Assembly (NCBI RefSeq): GCF_023822025.1
Contig: NZ_CP082909.1
Coordinates: 124,001-188,000, forward strand
DNA from: Endozoicomonas sp. 4G
GTDB lineage: Bacteria > Pseudomonadota > Gammaproteobacteria > Pseudomonadales > Endozoicomonadaceae
Direction of reading: 5' to 3'
Length of the DNA stretch: 64,000 bases
The notes under the pieces are model-generated. The model searched no databases, was not told the origin of the DNA, and was given only the letters and a program-made list of their open reading frames with translations. The position numbers were made by a program, and so were the translations under genes. The first letter of the stretch is position 1. The number at the start of each line of letters is the position of its first letter. Shown piece after piece: positions 25,440 to 34,858 of the stretch.

Positions 25440-25557
25440 ATCAGTATGCACCTTTCTGGCAATTAACTTCGCTGAGCCTTGTTTCTCTTTAAAATAACGA
25501 TTCACTTCCCCCCTGGTAAATCGCTTGAAGACCTATAGCAGCGGTGATTGCAGTGCA
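25440..25557 (-). pseudogene. Truncated copy of the 27371-27838 gene
   Basis: These bases match two separate parts of the downstream membrane-anchored gene. The last 30 or so bases (ATCAGTATGCACCTTTCTGG) match its 3' end, and about 85 bases (CTGAGCCTTGTTTCTCTTTA onward) match its N-terminal-encoding half. The middle is deleted. It follows the VapC gene, so the same order as in the other copy is preserved. Confidence 0.7.
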
Positions 25558-25562
25558 TGACA

Positions 25563-25604
25563 GTCGGCCTCAGAGCCCGTGTTGTAGGAAGCAACAGTTA
25601 CTGA
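25563..25604. repeat. Direct repeat, left copy
   Basis: GTCGGCCTCAGAGCCCGTG and the following TTGTAGGAAGCAACA closely match 27187-27221. The two copies bracket the beta-helix protein gene and belong to a larger decayed duplication. Confidence 0.65.
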
Positions 25605-27055
25605 GGGGCAGACTCATAAATCAAAAATAACTGACCATCAAGACTGAATAACTGACCATCAAGGCTGTCCAGTCCACTCAAAGGATTGGTCATGGAACCA
25701 TTGATAGACGTCCAAGTATTGAAAACCTGGCAGACTTTTGCTGAAGTGGGCGTTACCATGGCACCGGCTGAATCCTTAGTGCCTTCACACTCTCCTGCCA
25801 ATGGTTGTGGATCAACGGCTTTCAAGCCGTATTGTTGTGGTCGCCACCACCATGAAGGTGGATCTTGTCGCCACGGATTGACCGCCTGAAGATGGTTACA
25901 GGCAAGGGCCAGTTTAATGTGTCCTTCGATACCTATAGCTGAATTTTTTGAGCGTATTCGATTGCCTGCCAGATTAAAAAGAGGAGGTAGCAAGTTGACT
26001 TTTGTATCATAATTACCTCTGAGAAAGAAACCATCTCTGAAACGAGCTAGTCTTGTCGGAAGAGGTTTCTTGTCTGGCATATTGTTGTTGATATCAACAA
26101 TGTTTCTGAAAATATCCATACTGCTCCCGGCCGGTAGGTAAAATTCACCCGCGCGTGCCATCCTGCCCTGGAATATATTTTCAATAACAGCGATCTTCTG
26201 TAACTGCGTACCGGAATAATCAATATCTAACCCTTTGGGAAAAATATCCTTCACGCCGAAGAGTGTGGATGTACCTATCATAGTGTTATTGGCAAACAGC
26301 AGGCTCGACTTCACCGATGCATCAAGGGGGTCTGCGCAAGAGAAGTAAAGTCCGGCCCGTCTAACAGACACATGGAACAGGTTATTTTCTACAATCAGTT
26401 TCCGGTTATAGCAGCCTGCATAAATAATAGAATAAGCCCCCACATTGTTATCAGGTCCAACGGGCTGGAAAGTAACATGGTTTATGTGACTGTCTCTCGT
26501 TTTATCGAAATCGTGCATATCATCAATCATGACCATAGATAGATCTCTAAACCCTGCGTCAACTCTGATAACTATTTCAAAACCGTCGTCTGCTGCACCA
26601 ATGATGTCCTGACCGTTCTTCAAAACTATTCCTTTATCTATAAAATACTCAACCGGGATTTTACCCACCGAAGGGAGAGAGGATGTGGAAGTAGAAGACG
26701 CAGTAGGCACAGTCTCGGAAGAGAGCAGTATAACAGTACCCTCAGGAGCCCGTTTGATCGTCTCACTCAGATCCTCTGTCTCTCCTGTCGGATCAGCAGC
26801 GAGAACAATACACTGTCGTCCCTTGACAAGTTCTGTGTACTGGGTCAGCCGCTGTATAACCCCCATCGTTTGTCCCGTAAGAGAGTCACATAATACTGTC
26901 GGCAGAGGAGAATAGGGTGCTGTAGAAGAAGAGGTTGTGGCTGGAGAAGAGTTGACGTTTGGAGATTGAGTCGTCCGGGCTTGTGCAAAAAAAGCCATTA
27001 ACAGGAATAAAGGGACGACTAATTGGGCTAATAAATGGTGTTTCAGCATGATCAT
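25598..27055 (-). CDS. Secreted right-handed beta-helix protein
   Basis: This 485-residue protein has a Sec signal peptide (MIMLKHHLLAQLVVPLFLLM then AFFAQA) and a Ser/Thr/Pro-rich linker. A long mature part has repeated Asn-rich strands (INHVTFQP, VENNLFHVS, LFANNTMIG, VIENIFQGR, FRNIVDINNN) typical of pectate-lyase-like parallel beta-helices. Such proteins bind or cleave polysaccharides. No catalytic set can be assigned. ATG 27055 follows AAGGGG. A 21-bp in-frame repeat near the C-terminus gives SLDGQLFSLDGQLF. It lies between two copies of a duplicated segment. Confidence 0.78.
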   Translation of the reverse strand: MIMLKHHLLAQLVVPLFLLMAFFAQARTTQSPNVNSSPATTSSSTAPYSPLPTVLCDSLTGQTMGVIQRLTQYTELVKGRQCIVLAADPTGETEDLSETIKRAPEGTVILLSSETVPTASSTSTSSLPSVGKIPVEYFIDKGIVLKNGQDIIGAADDGFEIVIRVDAGFRDLSMVMIDDMHDFDKTRDSHINHVTFQPVGPDNNVGAYSIIYAGCYNRKLIVENNLFHVSVRRAGLYFSCADPLDASVKSSLLFANNTMIGTSTLFGVKDIFPKGLDIDYSGTQLQKIAVIENIFQGRMARAGEFYLPAGSSMDIFRNIVDINNNMPDKKPLPTRLARFRDGFFLRGNYDTKVNLLPPLFNLAGNRIRSKNSAIGIEGHIKLALACNHLQAVNPWRQDPPSWWWRPQQYGLKAVDPQPLAGECEGTKDSAGAMVTPTSAKVCQVFNTWTSINGSMTNPLSGLDSLDGQLFSLDGQLFLIYESAPQ

Positions 27056-27186
27056 GCTCAGGACCCCTTGAAGCAATCGACAAGAAGTCTAGACTCTGTA
27101 TTTATAATTATCCATCAAAAAATAACCCCCAGCCTCGTCACCACTTCGGTCGTACCTGCCGAAGCAGTGTATAGCGTGCTAGCCTC

Positions 27187-27221
27187 GTCGGCCTCAGAGT
27201 TCGTGCTGTAGAAAGCAACAA
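27187..27221. repeat. Direct repeat, right copy
   Basis: GTCGGCCTCAGAGTTCGTG and then CTGTAGAAAGCAACA match 25563-25597 with a few changes. The rest of 27056-27370 holds only the antitoxin remnant listed next. Confidence 0.65.
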
Positions 27222-27246
27222 AGGGGGTAGTCATAGTCCTAGTTAG

Positions 27247-27329
27247 CTTCTCAAAAAATCTCCCTTTTCAAATTCTGATGTTGAAGCCTTTGACAGAAGC
27301 GGAGAAATCCCGAGGGATGTGGATCTGTA
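27247..27329 (+). pseudogene. Remnant of the antitoxin gene 3' end
   Basis: The sequence CCTTTTCAAATTCTGATGTTG and its flanks (for example GAGGGATGTGGATCTGTAAG) match the end of the antitoxin gene at about 24908-24991. The stop context CTGTGAAG has become CTGTAAG. There is no upstream part and no toxin, so it is non-functional. Confidence 0.75.
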
Positions 27330-27370
27330 AGCATTTGGCCCACACTTTTCGCAGAATGGAGCCTTTCACC

Positions 27371-27838
27371 TCACTCATCAATATTCACCTTTCTGGCAAT
27401 CAACTGCGGATTCAGCAACCCTTCGTAAGAAAAAGACTCTTGAGTCCGCCCTTTCTGATAACTCACTTCATAGAACATAAAGAAAGGAAGCTCACCTTCC
27501 CGGATCATGTGTGCAAAATCTGCGTGCCAGCCTACAAAGGTATGATCCTGATATTCCCCCAGTTCACTGCTTAACAGCGGTCTGAAATTATCTTTGCCTG
27601 AACCTGAGGTTTTGAGCGTGTGGTGCCCTGATTGAATAATCAGCATCAACTCTGAGCCTTGTTTTTCTTGAAAATAACGATCCACTTCCCCCTGGTAAAT
27701 CGCTTGAAGACCCATAGCCACAGTGATCGCAATGCATGACAGTACCAGCACAGCCGTGAGGGCCCGGATTGCAAGAGAGAGTCTTTTAGCCGCGAAATTA
27801 CCCGCGAAATTACCCACGAAAAAGGTGCGATGTTTCAT
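27371..27838 (-). CDS. Single-pass membrane or secreted protein, unknown
   Basis: This 155-residue protein has a basic N-terminus and one hydrophobic helix (LTAVLVLSCIAITVAMGL) that could be an uncleaved anchor. The rest is a soluble, aromatic-rich domain (FVGWHADFAHMIREGELPFF). The signal-anchor and size recall minor pilin-like or inner-membrane proteins, but the prepilin site is absent. ATG 27838 follows AAGGCGG. An in-frame 12-bp repeat gives NFAGNFAAK. A truncated copy lies at 25440-25557. Confidence 0.6.
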   Translation of the reverse strand: MKHRTFFVGNFAGNFAAKRLSLAIRALTAVLVLSCIAITVAMGLQAIYQGEVDRYFQEKQGSELMLIIQSGHHTLKTSGSGKDNFRPLLSSELGEYQDHTFVGWHADFAHMIREGELPFFMFYEVSYQKGRTQESFSYEGLLNPQLIARKVNIDE

Positions 27839-28046
27839 GGCAGCCGCCTTTATAGATAAGCCTTCTGGGGGTTATCGGGTGTCACCTGAAAATCACGAGA
27901 AATCAGCGGGTTTAGCGGGGAAAGATAAGCCTAAAGCTCTGACCATGAGCGCCGAAACATCTTGCTAGAGACTGACTTGAGGAGCCTGACTTGAGGAGCC
28001 TGATGTACTGGTAGAGGGCAACGATTTAATGACCGAGGATGATGAG

Positions 28047-28508
28047 ATGAAAATATGGACAGCCAGGATGCTGGGTTTCACGCTGATTGAGCTGATGATC
28101 GTAGTGGCGATCATTGGTATTCTGGCAGCAGTAGCGATTCCCCAGTATCAGAACTACACCCGTAATGCTACTGCGAGCGCGGCTATTCAAGAAGCAAATG
28201 CCTATAAAACAGCCATTTCGATCTGCTTGCAGTCACATGCACTGGATTCCTGCGATCTTACTGAAAATTCAGTGCCCGCGTCAGCAGGTAAAGTATCGGC
28301 TAACTCGGTGACAGACAAATCGTCTTTTGTAATTACACCGGGCAGTCCATTTGGGAGCCAAACCGTTACTATGTGTCCTGACACAGCGGGCACCACCTGG
28401 CAGGTTTTTTGTACAAACGGTGGTGTGACAGGGACAAATGACTTATGTGAAACAGATGCTGTTAAGAATTATCCCGGGTTTACCACTGCTATTTCAGCCT
28501 GCCCTTAA
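28047..28508 (+). CDS. pilA: Type IV major-type pilin
   Basis: This 153-residue prepilin has a short positively charged leader ([10 protein letters not shown]) and the prepilin peptidase site [21 protein letters not shown], whose Glu5 is present. Four cysteines in the C-terminal part ([10 protein letters not shown], and a pair near the end) probably form the disulfide loop. It would assemble into a pilus used for adhesion or motility. ATG 28047 follows GAGG. A strong terminator follows, so it is a single-gene unit. Confidence 0.9.
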   Translation: MKIWTARMLGFTLIELMIVVAIIGILAAVAIPQYQNYTRNATASAAIQEANAYKTAISICLQSHALDSCDLTENSVPASAGKVSANSVTDKSSFVITPGSPFGSQTVTMCPDTAGTTWQVFCTNGGVTGTNDLCETDAVKNYPGFTTAISACP

Positions 28509-28522
28509 CACTATCTGTTATC

Positions 28523-28555
28523 AAAAAAGGCCGGATTTAACCCGGCCTTTTTTTT
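28523..28555 (+). terminator. Terminator between pilA and ligB
   Basis: AAGGCCGG, loop, CCGGCCTT with a following T-run form a strong intrinsic terminator; A-rich sequence on the other side makes it usable for the convergent ligB too. Confidence 0.9.
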
Positions 28556-28563
28556 GAGCAGAA

Positions 28564-30249
28564 TCACCGCCGTCCAAACCATTCAATAGCGTCTCTGATG
28601 TCTGGAGTATTTAAATAGTCTTTAGCTACCTTGGCTTGCTCGATGGACATCGAAGCCACAGCCGCCATTTCCTCAGGCGTGGCATTCAGCATGTTTTCCC
28701 AATGTTTGAAATGGGTTGCCAGTTTTTTAGCACGGCTTTTTCCTACCTGTGGGATGCTCAGGGCACTTATCTGAGACTCCAGAGAAACTCTGTGAAGAAC
28801 GTTGAGTGTAGAGAGCAGTTGTTTCGATGTGTGCTCATCCAGGCCCGCCTGTTTCAGGTCCGATTCAGATACGCTAAAAGCATCTGAAAAGCGGTTAATG
28901 GCTTTATTGGTCATTAGCTTGTTGATCAGCGGTTCATGCAAAAAGGGAATATCCAGCTGCATCCCAAGCCATTTTATTCTTGCCATTAGCTGTTCTTCAC
29001 AGCCGGGCTTTAGCTCAAGACAGGTGAAAGCGTTGTACTTTGCCGAATCTGGCAGGGTTGGCTGGGTGCGGTGCTTCGGTCTTAGAACAACCAGGCCAAA
29101 AGCCGGTGTGGCGGCGCCTTTCAGTTGCACAGAAACCTGGTCGCCAATGGCAATATCCTTATCCGTCAGGTTATTGATGCTGCCCAGTGATACCTGCTGG
29201 ATTGTTCTCCCTCCGATCGCTGCCGGTGCCAGTTGCAGTACCGGGGTGATATTACCGGTTCGTCCCACGCTGAAATGAACGTCCTTTACTTCGGTTACCG
29301 CGCTGTCTGAAGGGAATTTCCAGGCAATGGCCCAGGCTGGGTGGCGGCTGTTCCAGCCCAGTTTTTTACGAAGCTCAAGGTTGTCCAGTTTCAGAACAAT
29401 ACCGTCCATAAGGAAGGGCTCTTCACCACTGCTGTTACTGTAGGTTTGACGAATCGTTTCTATTTCTTTCAGAGTCTTAACTGGATGGGTATACCGGGCA
29501 GGTAGCTCAAAACCGTAGCTGTACAGGGTGTTAATGACCGTTTTGTCGCTCGCAAATGGGCTATTGACCCAGCGCCAGGGGAAAAACTCGATACTGCCCA
29601 GTGCAGTAACATCCAGTTCGTTACGACTGATATGGCCAGCAACAAAATGGCGGGCGCTGGTGTAACCGGAATCTCTGACGGTCTCACCCAAACGGGCAAA
29701 CAGCTCGCCATGAAGGATAATGTCGTCATAGTTCGTTTTCAGCACTTTCGGGATCATTGGCATCTGTTTGACGGCATCAAGAATAGTTTCGCCCCGGTCG
29801 CCGGTGCCCCGGGTGGAGGCGGCGACCAGTTTTCCGTTCTGATAAATAAGCTCGACTGCAATACCGTCTATCTTGGGTTGCACCAGAATGCTTTCCTGCC
29901 CGGCCTCTTTCAGGAATTTTTTGATGTCATTTACGTTCCGGGCTTTTTTCAGGCTGCCCATAAAGGCGCGGTGATCAACATCTCCCCCGGCCTCTTCTTC
30001 TTCAGCAATGGCAGGGAGTGTCAGTTCTGGAAAACACTGCGTCAGAGATTGCAGTTGTGCTTTCAGCGCGTCGTATTCATGGTCAGTAAGAACGGGTGAG
30101 TGCTTGTTATAGTAAAGATCGTCGTGATGCCTGATCTCTTTTTGCAGAGCGATGATCTGCTGTTCGGCCTGCTCATCTGACCAGTTTGGACAGGCACTCC
30201 ATGCTGTCACTGGAAGGAGTAAAAGCAAGAGCGAAAAAAGATGTTTCAT
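28564..30249 (-). CDS. ligB: NAD-dependent DNA ligase LigB
   Basis: This 561-residue protein is close to E. coli LigB in length. The adenylation lysine is in ILVQPKIDGIAVEL, and GTGDRGETILDA and DGIVLKLDNL are ligase motifs. An OB fold and helix-hairpin-helix region (ALSIPQVGKSRAKKLATHF) follow; the zinc finger and BRCT domain of LigA are absent. Like E. coli LigB, it begins with what looks like a signal peptide (MKHLFSLLLLLLPVTAWSA), which is odd for a DNA ligase. Confidence 0.92.
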   Translation of the reverse strand: MKHLFSLLLLLLPVTAWSACPNWSDEQAEQQIIALQKEIRHHDDLYYNKHSPVLTDHEYDALKAQLQSLTQCFPELTLPAIAEEEEAGGDVDHRAFMGSLKKARNVNDIKKFLKEAGQESILVQPKIDGIAVELIYQNGKLVAASTRGTGDRGETILDAVKQMPMIPKVLKTNYDDIILHGELFARLGETVRDSGYTSARHFVAGHISRNELDVTALGSIEFFPWRWVNSPFASDKTVINTLYSYGFELPARYTHPVKTLKEIETIRQTYSNSSGEEPFLMDGIVLKLDNLELRKKLGWNSRHPAWAIAWKFPSDSAVTEVKDVHFSVGRTGNITPVLQLAPAAIGGRTIQQVSLGSINNLTDKDIAIGDQVSVQLKGAATPAFGLVVLRPKHRTQPTLPDSAKYNAFTCLELKPGCEEQLMARIKWLGMQLDIPFLHEPLINKLMTNKAINRFSDAFSVSESDLKQAGLDEHTSKQLLSTLNVLHRVSLESQISALSIPQVGKSRAKKLATHFKHWENMLNATPEEMAAVASMSIEQAKVAKDYLNTPDIRDAIEWFGRR

Positions 30250-30324
30250 GATCAGTTTTCCGGTGAGGGTAACGTCTTTTACTGATCGGCAGTAAAAGAC
30301 GAAACTGATCAGAGGAGAGCAGGC

Positions 30325-31341
30325 TTACGACCTGTAGCCATCAGGGTTATTGGACTGCCAGCGCCAGGCGTCGGTCACCATATCTTCCAGTCCTCGCTCT
30401 GCTTTCCAGCCCAGTTCGTTCAGGGCTTTTTCGGGATTGGCATAGCAGGCAGCAATGTCGCCCGACCGGCGAGGCGTGATTTCATAAGGTACGCTTTGGC
30501 CTGATGCTTTCTCAAAGGCCGCAACGATTTCCAGTACGCTGCAACCTTGGCCGACACCCAGGTTCCAGGTATGTACGCCTTTGGTCGTACAAAGTTTTTC
30601 TATGGCTTTGACATGGCCCAATGACAGATCCACGACGTGGATGTAATCACGAATTCCGGTTCCGTCAACGGTGGGATAGTCGTCACCAAAGACTCTCAAT
30701 TTTTCCAGCTTGCCAATAGCCACCTGGGATACGTAGGGCATCAGGTTATTAGGGATGTCATTGGGATCTTCGCCAATACGACCAGAAGCATGAGCACCTG
30801 CCGGATTAAAGTAACGCAACAAGCCAATGCTCCAGTCAGCATCGGATTTGAAGAGATCTTCCAGGATTTCTTCCACCATCAGCTTCGAGCGACCGTATGG
30901 GTTGGTGGCACTCAGGGGAAAGTCTTCTGTGATCGGCAACGTAGCCGGATCACCATAAACCGTGGCTGACGAGCTGAAAACAATGCGTTTAACCCCGGCG
31001 GCCTGCATGGCCTGGCAGAGTACCAGGGTGCCGTACACATTGTTGTCATAGTAATCGAGCGGTATCTCGCAGGACTCGCCAACGGCTTTCAATCCCGCAA
31101 AGTGAATAACGGCTGCAAAGTCATGCTGTTGAAAAAGAGTGTCCAGCAAGGCCCGGTCGCGGATGTCGCCGTTAACAAACGTCAGTGTCTTGCCGGTCAT
31201 ATCCTGAACCCGGCGCAGCGACTCTTCACTGCTGTTGCAGAGGTTATCCAGAACGACTATTTCGTAGTTGTCGTTTAATAATTCCAGGCAGGTATGGCTA
31301 CCAATATAGCCAGCCCCCCCTGTGACGAGAATTTTACTCAT
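30325..31341 (-). CDS. galE: UDP-glucose 4-epimerase
   Basis: This 338-residue short-chain epimerase has the NAD motif [16 protein letters not shown] and the catalytic [15 protein letters not shown] tyrosine-lysine pair. It interconverts UDP-glucose and UDP-galactose for surface glycans and galactose use. The start overlaps the nadC stop by four bases, so the two are cotranscribed. Confidence 0.95.
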   Translation of the reverse strand: MSKILVTGGAGYIGSHTCLELLNDNYEIVVLDNLCNSSEESLRRVQDMTGKTLTFVNGDIRDRALLDTLFQQHDFAAVIHFAGLKAVGESCEIPLDYYDNNVYGTLVLCQAMQAAGVKRIVFSSSATVYGDPATLPITEDFPLSATNPYGRSKLMVEEILEDLFKSDADWSIGLLRYFNPAGAHASGRIGEDPNDIPNNLMPYVSQVAIGKLEKLRVFGDDYPTVDGTGIRDYIHVVDLSLGHVKAIEKLCTTKGVHTWNLGVGQGCSVLEIVAAFEKASGQSVPYEITPRRSGDIAACYANPEKALNELGWKAERGLEDMVTDAWRWQSNNPDGYRS

Positions 31342-32249
31342 GGTTTGTTGCTCGCTGTTAAGATTTCTGTGGTCTCAATCAGTCTCATGGAGAGATCAAT
31401 GGATTGAATGTCTTTGGTGAGCGTGCCAATGGAAATAAAGTCAACGCCGGTGGCGGCGATCACTGGCAGACGCTCATCGGTGATACCGCCGGAAGCTTCC
31501 AGTTTCGGTTGCGGCGCTGGCAGGGTGTTGTTCAGCTCAACGGTCTCACGCAGTGTTGCCAGTGGGAAGTTGTCCAGCATGATGATGTCGGCACCCGCGC
31601 TTCTTGCCCGTTGGAACTCGGCCATGTTCTCAACCTCGACTTCCACGGGTTTGCCCGGAGCCATGGTCCGGGCGGTGCTGACAGCCTGCTCAATACCGCC
31701 ACAGGCAGCAATATGGTTTTCCTTGATCAGAAAGGCATCATACAGCCCGATGCGGTGATTGTGGCACCCGCCTGTCTTGACGGCATACTTTTGAGCAAGG
31801 CGGAGGCCGGGCAGGGTTTTGCGAGTATCCAGCAGTCGAACGCCTGTCTCTTTAACCTGATTGGCATAGTGATAACAGCGGGTAGCGGTGCCGGAAAGGG
31901 TCTGAAGGAAGTTCATGGCAGCACGTTCAGCGGTCAACAGGCTTCGGGCAGGGCCTTCCATAAAAACCAGAACCTGATCCGCCGCAACCCGCTCCCCTTC
32001 TTTTACCTGCCAGTCCAGAGTCACCGACGGGTCAACCTGCCTGAACACTTCATCAAACCAGGGGCGTCCGGCAATCACCGCAGGCTCGCGGCAAAGGATA
32101 CGGGCTTTGGCCATTTGCCCGGCAGGAATCAGGGAGGCGGTAATGTCACCTGAGCCGATGTCTTCTTCCAGGGCATGGCGAACATTGAGCTGGATAGTGA
32201 GCTGGATAGTATCGGTCAGGTCGGAAGCGAGGTTGTCCTGGGGCTGCAT
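31338..32249 (-). CDS. nadC: Nicotinate-nucleotide pyrophosphorylase
   Basis: This 303-residue enzyme converts quinolinate and PRPP to NaMN in de novo NAD synthesis. Family blocks are [20 protein letters not shown] (active-site Arg and Lys), [19 protein letters not shown] and [13 protein letters not shown] 12-bp tandem duplication near the start gives TIQLTIQL. It is the first gene of the nadC-galE pair. Confidence 0.95.
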   Translation of the reverse strand: MQPQDNLASDLTDTIQLTIQLNVRHALEEDIGSGDITASLIPAGQMAKARILCREPAVIAGRPWFDEVFRQVDPSVTLDWQVKEGERVAADQVLVFMEGPARSLLTAERAAMNFLQTLSGTATRCYHYANQVKETGVRLLDTRKTLPGLRLAQKYAVKTGGCHNHRIGLYDAFLIKENHIAACGGIEQAVSTARTMAPGKPVEVEVENMAEFQRARSAGADIIMLDNFPLATLRETVELNNTLPAPQPKLEASGGITDERLPVIAATGVDFISIGTLTKDIQSIDLSMRLIETTEILTASNKP

Positions 32250-32395
32250 GTTGACTCTACTTACTGTTTTGCGGAAATGATAATCAATGGGCCGGGATTA
32301 TAAACAACTGAAGGTCTTTGGTCTTGCCGATGGCAATCGCCAGTCATGAACTATACTGTAAAACCACTTTCAAAACACAGCGGCAGGTGCAAAAC

Positions 32396-32896
32396 ATGCG
32401 TACCATCAGGCTGATTACCTGTGCTTTTCTCACTTTGGTTATCTCCCATTCCCAAGCATGGGCAGAGAGCGCTCAAATTAACTCCTACCCGGCCCTCAGG
32501 GCCGCCCTTGAGCAGGGAGAAGTGCCTATTAAAGGTGTGATTGATTTTGCACAGTGCTCGCCAGAGTCTGAAGGAGTTCCGAGATTCCGGGGAAAAGAGA
32601 TCACTGTTTTTAATCGAAACACGCTCAATGCAGATGGTTTAATACTGATGTTAACGACGTATAAACTGAGTACACGATTAGTATCCGAAGCTATGCATGA
32701 CACAACGCCAGACCGGGAAGAGCTGCCAGCCTGGCTGGAGTGGCAAAGCGCCTATACCCTCTCCAAAGAAAGTGCTGGAGAATTTGACGTCAGGTTTATT
32801 GCTGCAGATGCAAAAACCGGGAAGACCATAGTCAGCCTTCACTTCAAGTGTCCACTGGGAACAGCGGTTAAGTTATGGCGCACACCCCACCTTTGA
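32396..32896 (+). CDS. VirK-like secreted protein
   Basis: This 166-residue protein starts at ATG 32396 after AGGTG and carries a signal peptide (MRTIRLITCAFLTLVISHSQ then AWA). The mature start SYPALRAALEQGEVPIKGVI followed by DFAQC resembles VirK-family proteins (periplasmic, found in plant- and animal-associated bacteria, function unclear). The assignment is by motif only and moderate. Confidence 0.6.
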   Translation: MRTIRLITCAFLTLVISHSQAWAESAQINSYPALRAALEQGEVPIKGVIDFAQCSPESEGVPRFRGKEITVFNRNTLNADGLILMLTTYKLSTRLVSEAMHDTTPDREELPAWLEWQSAYTLSKESAGEFDVRFIAADAKTGKTIVSLHFKCPLGTAVKLWRTPHL

Positions 32897-32908
32897 AGAT
32901 TTTTTTGG

Positions 32909-33838
32909 CTACCTGATGTTGAGCTCTGTCAGTGCTTTCATCAGTCTCCGGTTAGCCGGTGTTTCTACACCCAGCTTTTCAGCCTGCTCGATCAGGTAGC
33001 CGTTAATAAACGCCAGTTCAGTGTCTCGACCCCGTCGGGCGTCCATGCAGGTTGAAGAGTGATTCATTGCCGTATCCCGGCAAACCTGATGGACTAACTC
33101 AAGAAGGTTTCCTGAGCCGGGAACACCGGCGGATTGCCTCACCTGTGTCACTTCTTCAGTCAGTGCAGCCAGACGCTGTTGGCGCTCTTTGCTGTTCAGC
33201 AACTCTCCATTCCGGCAATCGTACAAAGCGGTAAGGCCGTTGATGGCACAATTGATTGCCAGCTTATCCCAGAGCTTTTGTTCAATCTGATGGGTAAACT
33301 GAATATCAAGTGGCAGCTGTTCGAGAACCCCTTTTAAAGCTTGCCAGACCGAATCGTCAGGCTCCTGATCAACAGGGCCCACCCAGGTTGAGCCACTACC
33401 AGCATGGCAGACATGCAGAGCGTCTTTCATCCACGCCCCTTCCGTTGTCGATGCGGCCCATACAGTTTGTGAACAGAACTGTCGTGCTATTGCCTGTTGG
33501 CTGCCCATACCATTCTGCATCAAAAGTATCTGACATTGGTCTGATAACTGGCCAGCCAGTGACTGAACAGCAGCTTCGGCATCCTGAGCTTTTGTGCAGA
33601 CTAATAAATGGGTGATTGAGTCCGTGAGAGATTCCGGAGAGTTGAGTTTGATGGGGTAACGATGAGTAGCGCCATCCCATTCATCCACGGTCAGAATGGG
33701 CCGGGCAATGTTGTGGGCAATGTTGAGTGAGCGCAATCTTTGTTCCCGAACAAGCAGGGTGGCTTTCATTCCTGCCTTGAGCAGCTGCGCCGTCCACAGG
33801 CAGCCCATGCTGCCAGCACCGATGATATGCCAGGTCAC
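32909..33838 (-). CDS. panE: 2-dehydropantoate 2-reductase
   Basis: This enzyme of about 309 residues starts with GTG 33838 to give VTWHIIGAGSMGCLWTAQLL, the NADPH-binding motif at its usual place. KLWDKLAINCAINGLTALY contains the catalytic lysine region. It makes pantoate for CoA. Earlier starts would run through a 10-bp tandem repeat and are unlikely. It is convergent with the VirK-like gene. Confidence 0.88.
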   Translation of the reverse strand: MTWHIIGAGSMGCLWTAQLLKAGMKATLLVREQRLRSLNIAHNIARPILTVDEWDGATHRYPIKLNSPESLTDSITHLLVCTKAQDAEAAVQSLAGQLSDQCQILLMQNGMGSQQAIARQFCSQTVWAASTTEGAWMKDALHVCHAGSGSTWVGPVDQEPDDSVWQALKGVLEQLPLDIQFTHQIEQKLWDKLAINCAINGLTALYDCRNGELLNSKERQQRLAALTEEVTQVRQSAGVPGSGNLLELVHQVCRDTAMNHSSTCMDARRGRDTELAFINGYLIEQAEKLGVETPANRRLMKALTELNIR

Positions 33839-33896
33839 TTCTTGGTTCGCTCTGGTTGAAAAAATCTGAGCGAGTTTAAACAGTCGGTGATGATTT

Positions 33897-33936
33897 GTGA
33901 ATGACGGTGAATGACGGTTAATGACGGTTAATGACG
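33897..33936. repeat. 10-bp tandem repeat between panE and the dodecin gene
   Basis: The unit ATGACGGTKA is repeated about four times (33901, 33911, 33921, 33931 partial). It lies in the divergent promoter region of panE and the dodecin gene. Confidence 0.85.
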
Positions 33937-33987
33937 AAGGGTGTCTATACTTCCTCTGTCCTGTCAATGTCGTGGAGACTATTTGTT

Positions 33988-34209
33988 ATGGCTCATATCT
34001 ATAAAATCCTTGAAGTGGTGGGCAGCTCAACCGTCAGTAGCGACGATGCCGTCCGTAATGCTATTGCAGCGGCCAGTGTCACTCTGAAAAATCTGGGCTG
34101 GTATGAGGTGGTGGAGCATCGGGGTCATATTGAGGAGGGTGAGATCGCCCACTTTCAGGTGACCGTCAGAATCGGTTTCAGGCTGGAAGACCATGGCAAA
34201 CCTTCCTGA
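33988..34209 (+). CDS. Dodecin family flavin-storage protein
   Basis: This 73-residue protein matches dodecins, small dodecameric flavin-binding proteins: MAHIYKILEVVGSSTVSSDD, AIAAASVTLKNLGWYEVVE (the flavin-stacking Trp) and HFQVTVRIGFRLED. ATG 33988 is used because it matches the family start; the upstream frame adds a non-conserved leader. Confidence 0.92.
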   Translation: MAHIYKILEVVGSSTVSSDDAVRNAIAAASVTLKNLGWYEVVEHRGHIEEGEIAHFQVTVRIGFRLEDHGKPS

Positions 34210-34300
34210 ACATCGCACCTGATCAGGGCTTGCCATCTGGCAGGGATTCTCGGATACAATAGATGCTTACGTTCAGGTTTTGTTGATTGGGAAATCCCTC

Positions 34301-34786
34301 ATGCCTTCATTTGATATTGTTTCTGAAGTGGATATGCACGAGCTGACCAATGCGGTCGATCAGGCGAATCGCGAGCTGACCACCCGTTATGATTTCAGAG
34401 GGGTTGACGCCAGCTTTGAAAAAAGCGGTGAAAACCAGATTGTGATGACAGCCGATGCCGACTTCCAGCTGGTGCAGATGGTCGAAATGCTGAAAACCAA
34501 AATGGTCAAGCGGGGCATTGATGTTAAATGCCTGGAAGTGAAAGACCATTATGGTTCTGGCAAACAGCTTAAACAGGATGTTGTTGTACGACAGGGGCTT
34601 GATAAAGAGCAGGCCAAAAAAATCGTCAAGATGATCAAGGATGCCAAGCTCAAGGTACAGCCTGCCATTCAGGGCGAGCAGGTCCGCGTCACGGGTAAAA
34701 AGCGTGACGATCTTCAGACCGCTATTGCTTTGCTCAGAGAAGCGGATACCGAGATGCCTTTGCAGTACAACAACTTCAGGGACTGA
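34301..34786 (+). CDS. yajQ: YajQ-family nucleotide-binding protein
   Basis: This 161-residue protein is UPF0234/Yaj[33 protein letters not shown] and the end PLQYNNFRD. Members bind nucleotides, in some cases cyclic di-GMP, and act in gene control. ATG 34301 gives the exact family start. Confidence 0.95.
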   Translation: MPSFDIVSEVDMHELTNAVDQANRELTTRYDFRGVDASFEKSGENQIVMTADADFQLVQMVEMLKTKMVKRGIDVKCLEVKDHYGSGKQLKQDVVVRQGLDKEQAKKIVKMIKDAKLKVQPAIQGEQVRVTGKKRDDLQTAIALLREADTEMPLQYNNFRD

Positions 34787-34792
34787 TTCTGG

Positions 34793-34814
34793 CAGGAGAG
34801 GTGTTCCTCTCCTG
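34793..34814 (+). terminator. Hairpin after yajQ
   Basis: CAGGAGAGG (34793-34801) and CCTCTCCTG (34806-34814) form a perfect 9-bp stem with a TGTT loop. The T-run after it is weak. Confidence 0.6.
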
Positions 34815-34858
34815 TTAGTCGACAATAAATCCGTCAAGAGCACACCCGGAGAAGCAGA

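Noticed and set aside
31404..32153. A long open frame on the plus strand opposite nadC, and similar long antisense frames at 9856-10545 and 58111-58881.
   Set aside because: They mirror well-supported genes, have no ribosome sites and no protein-like composition.
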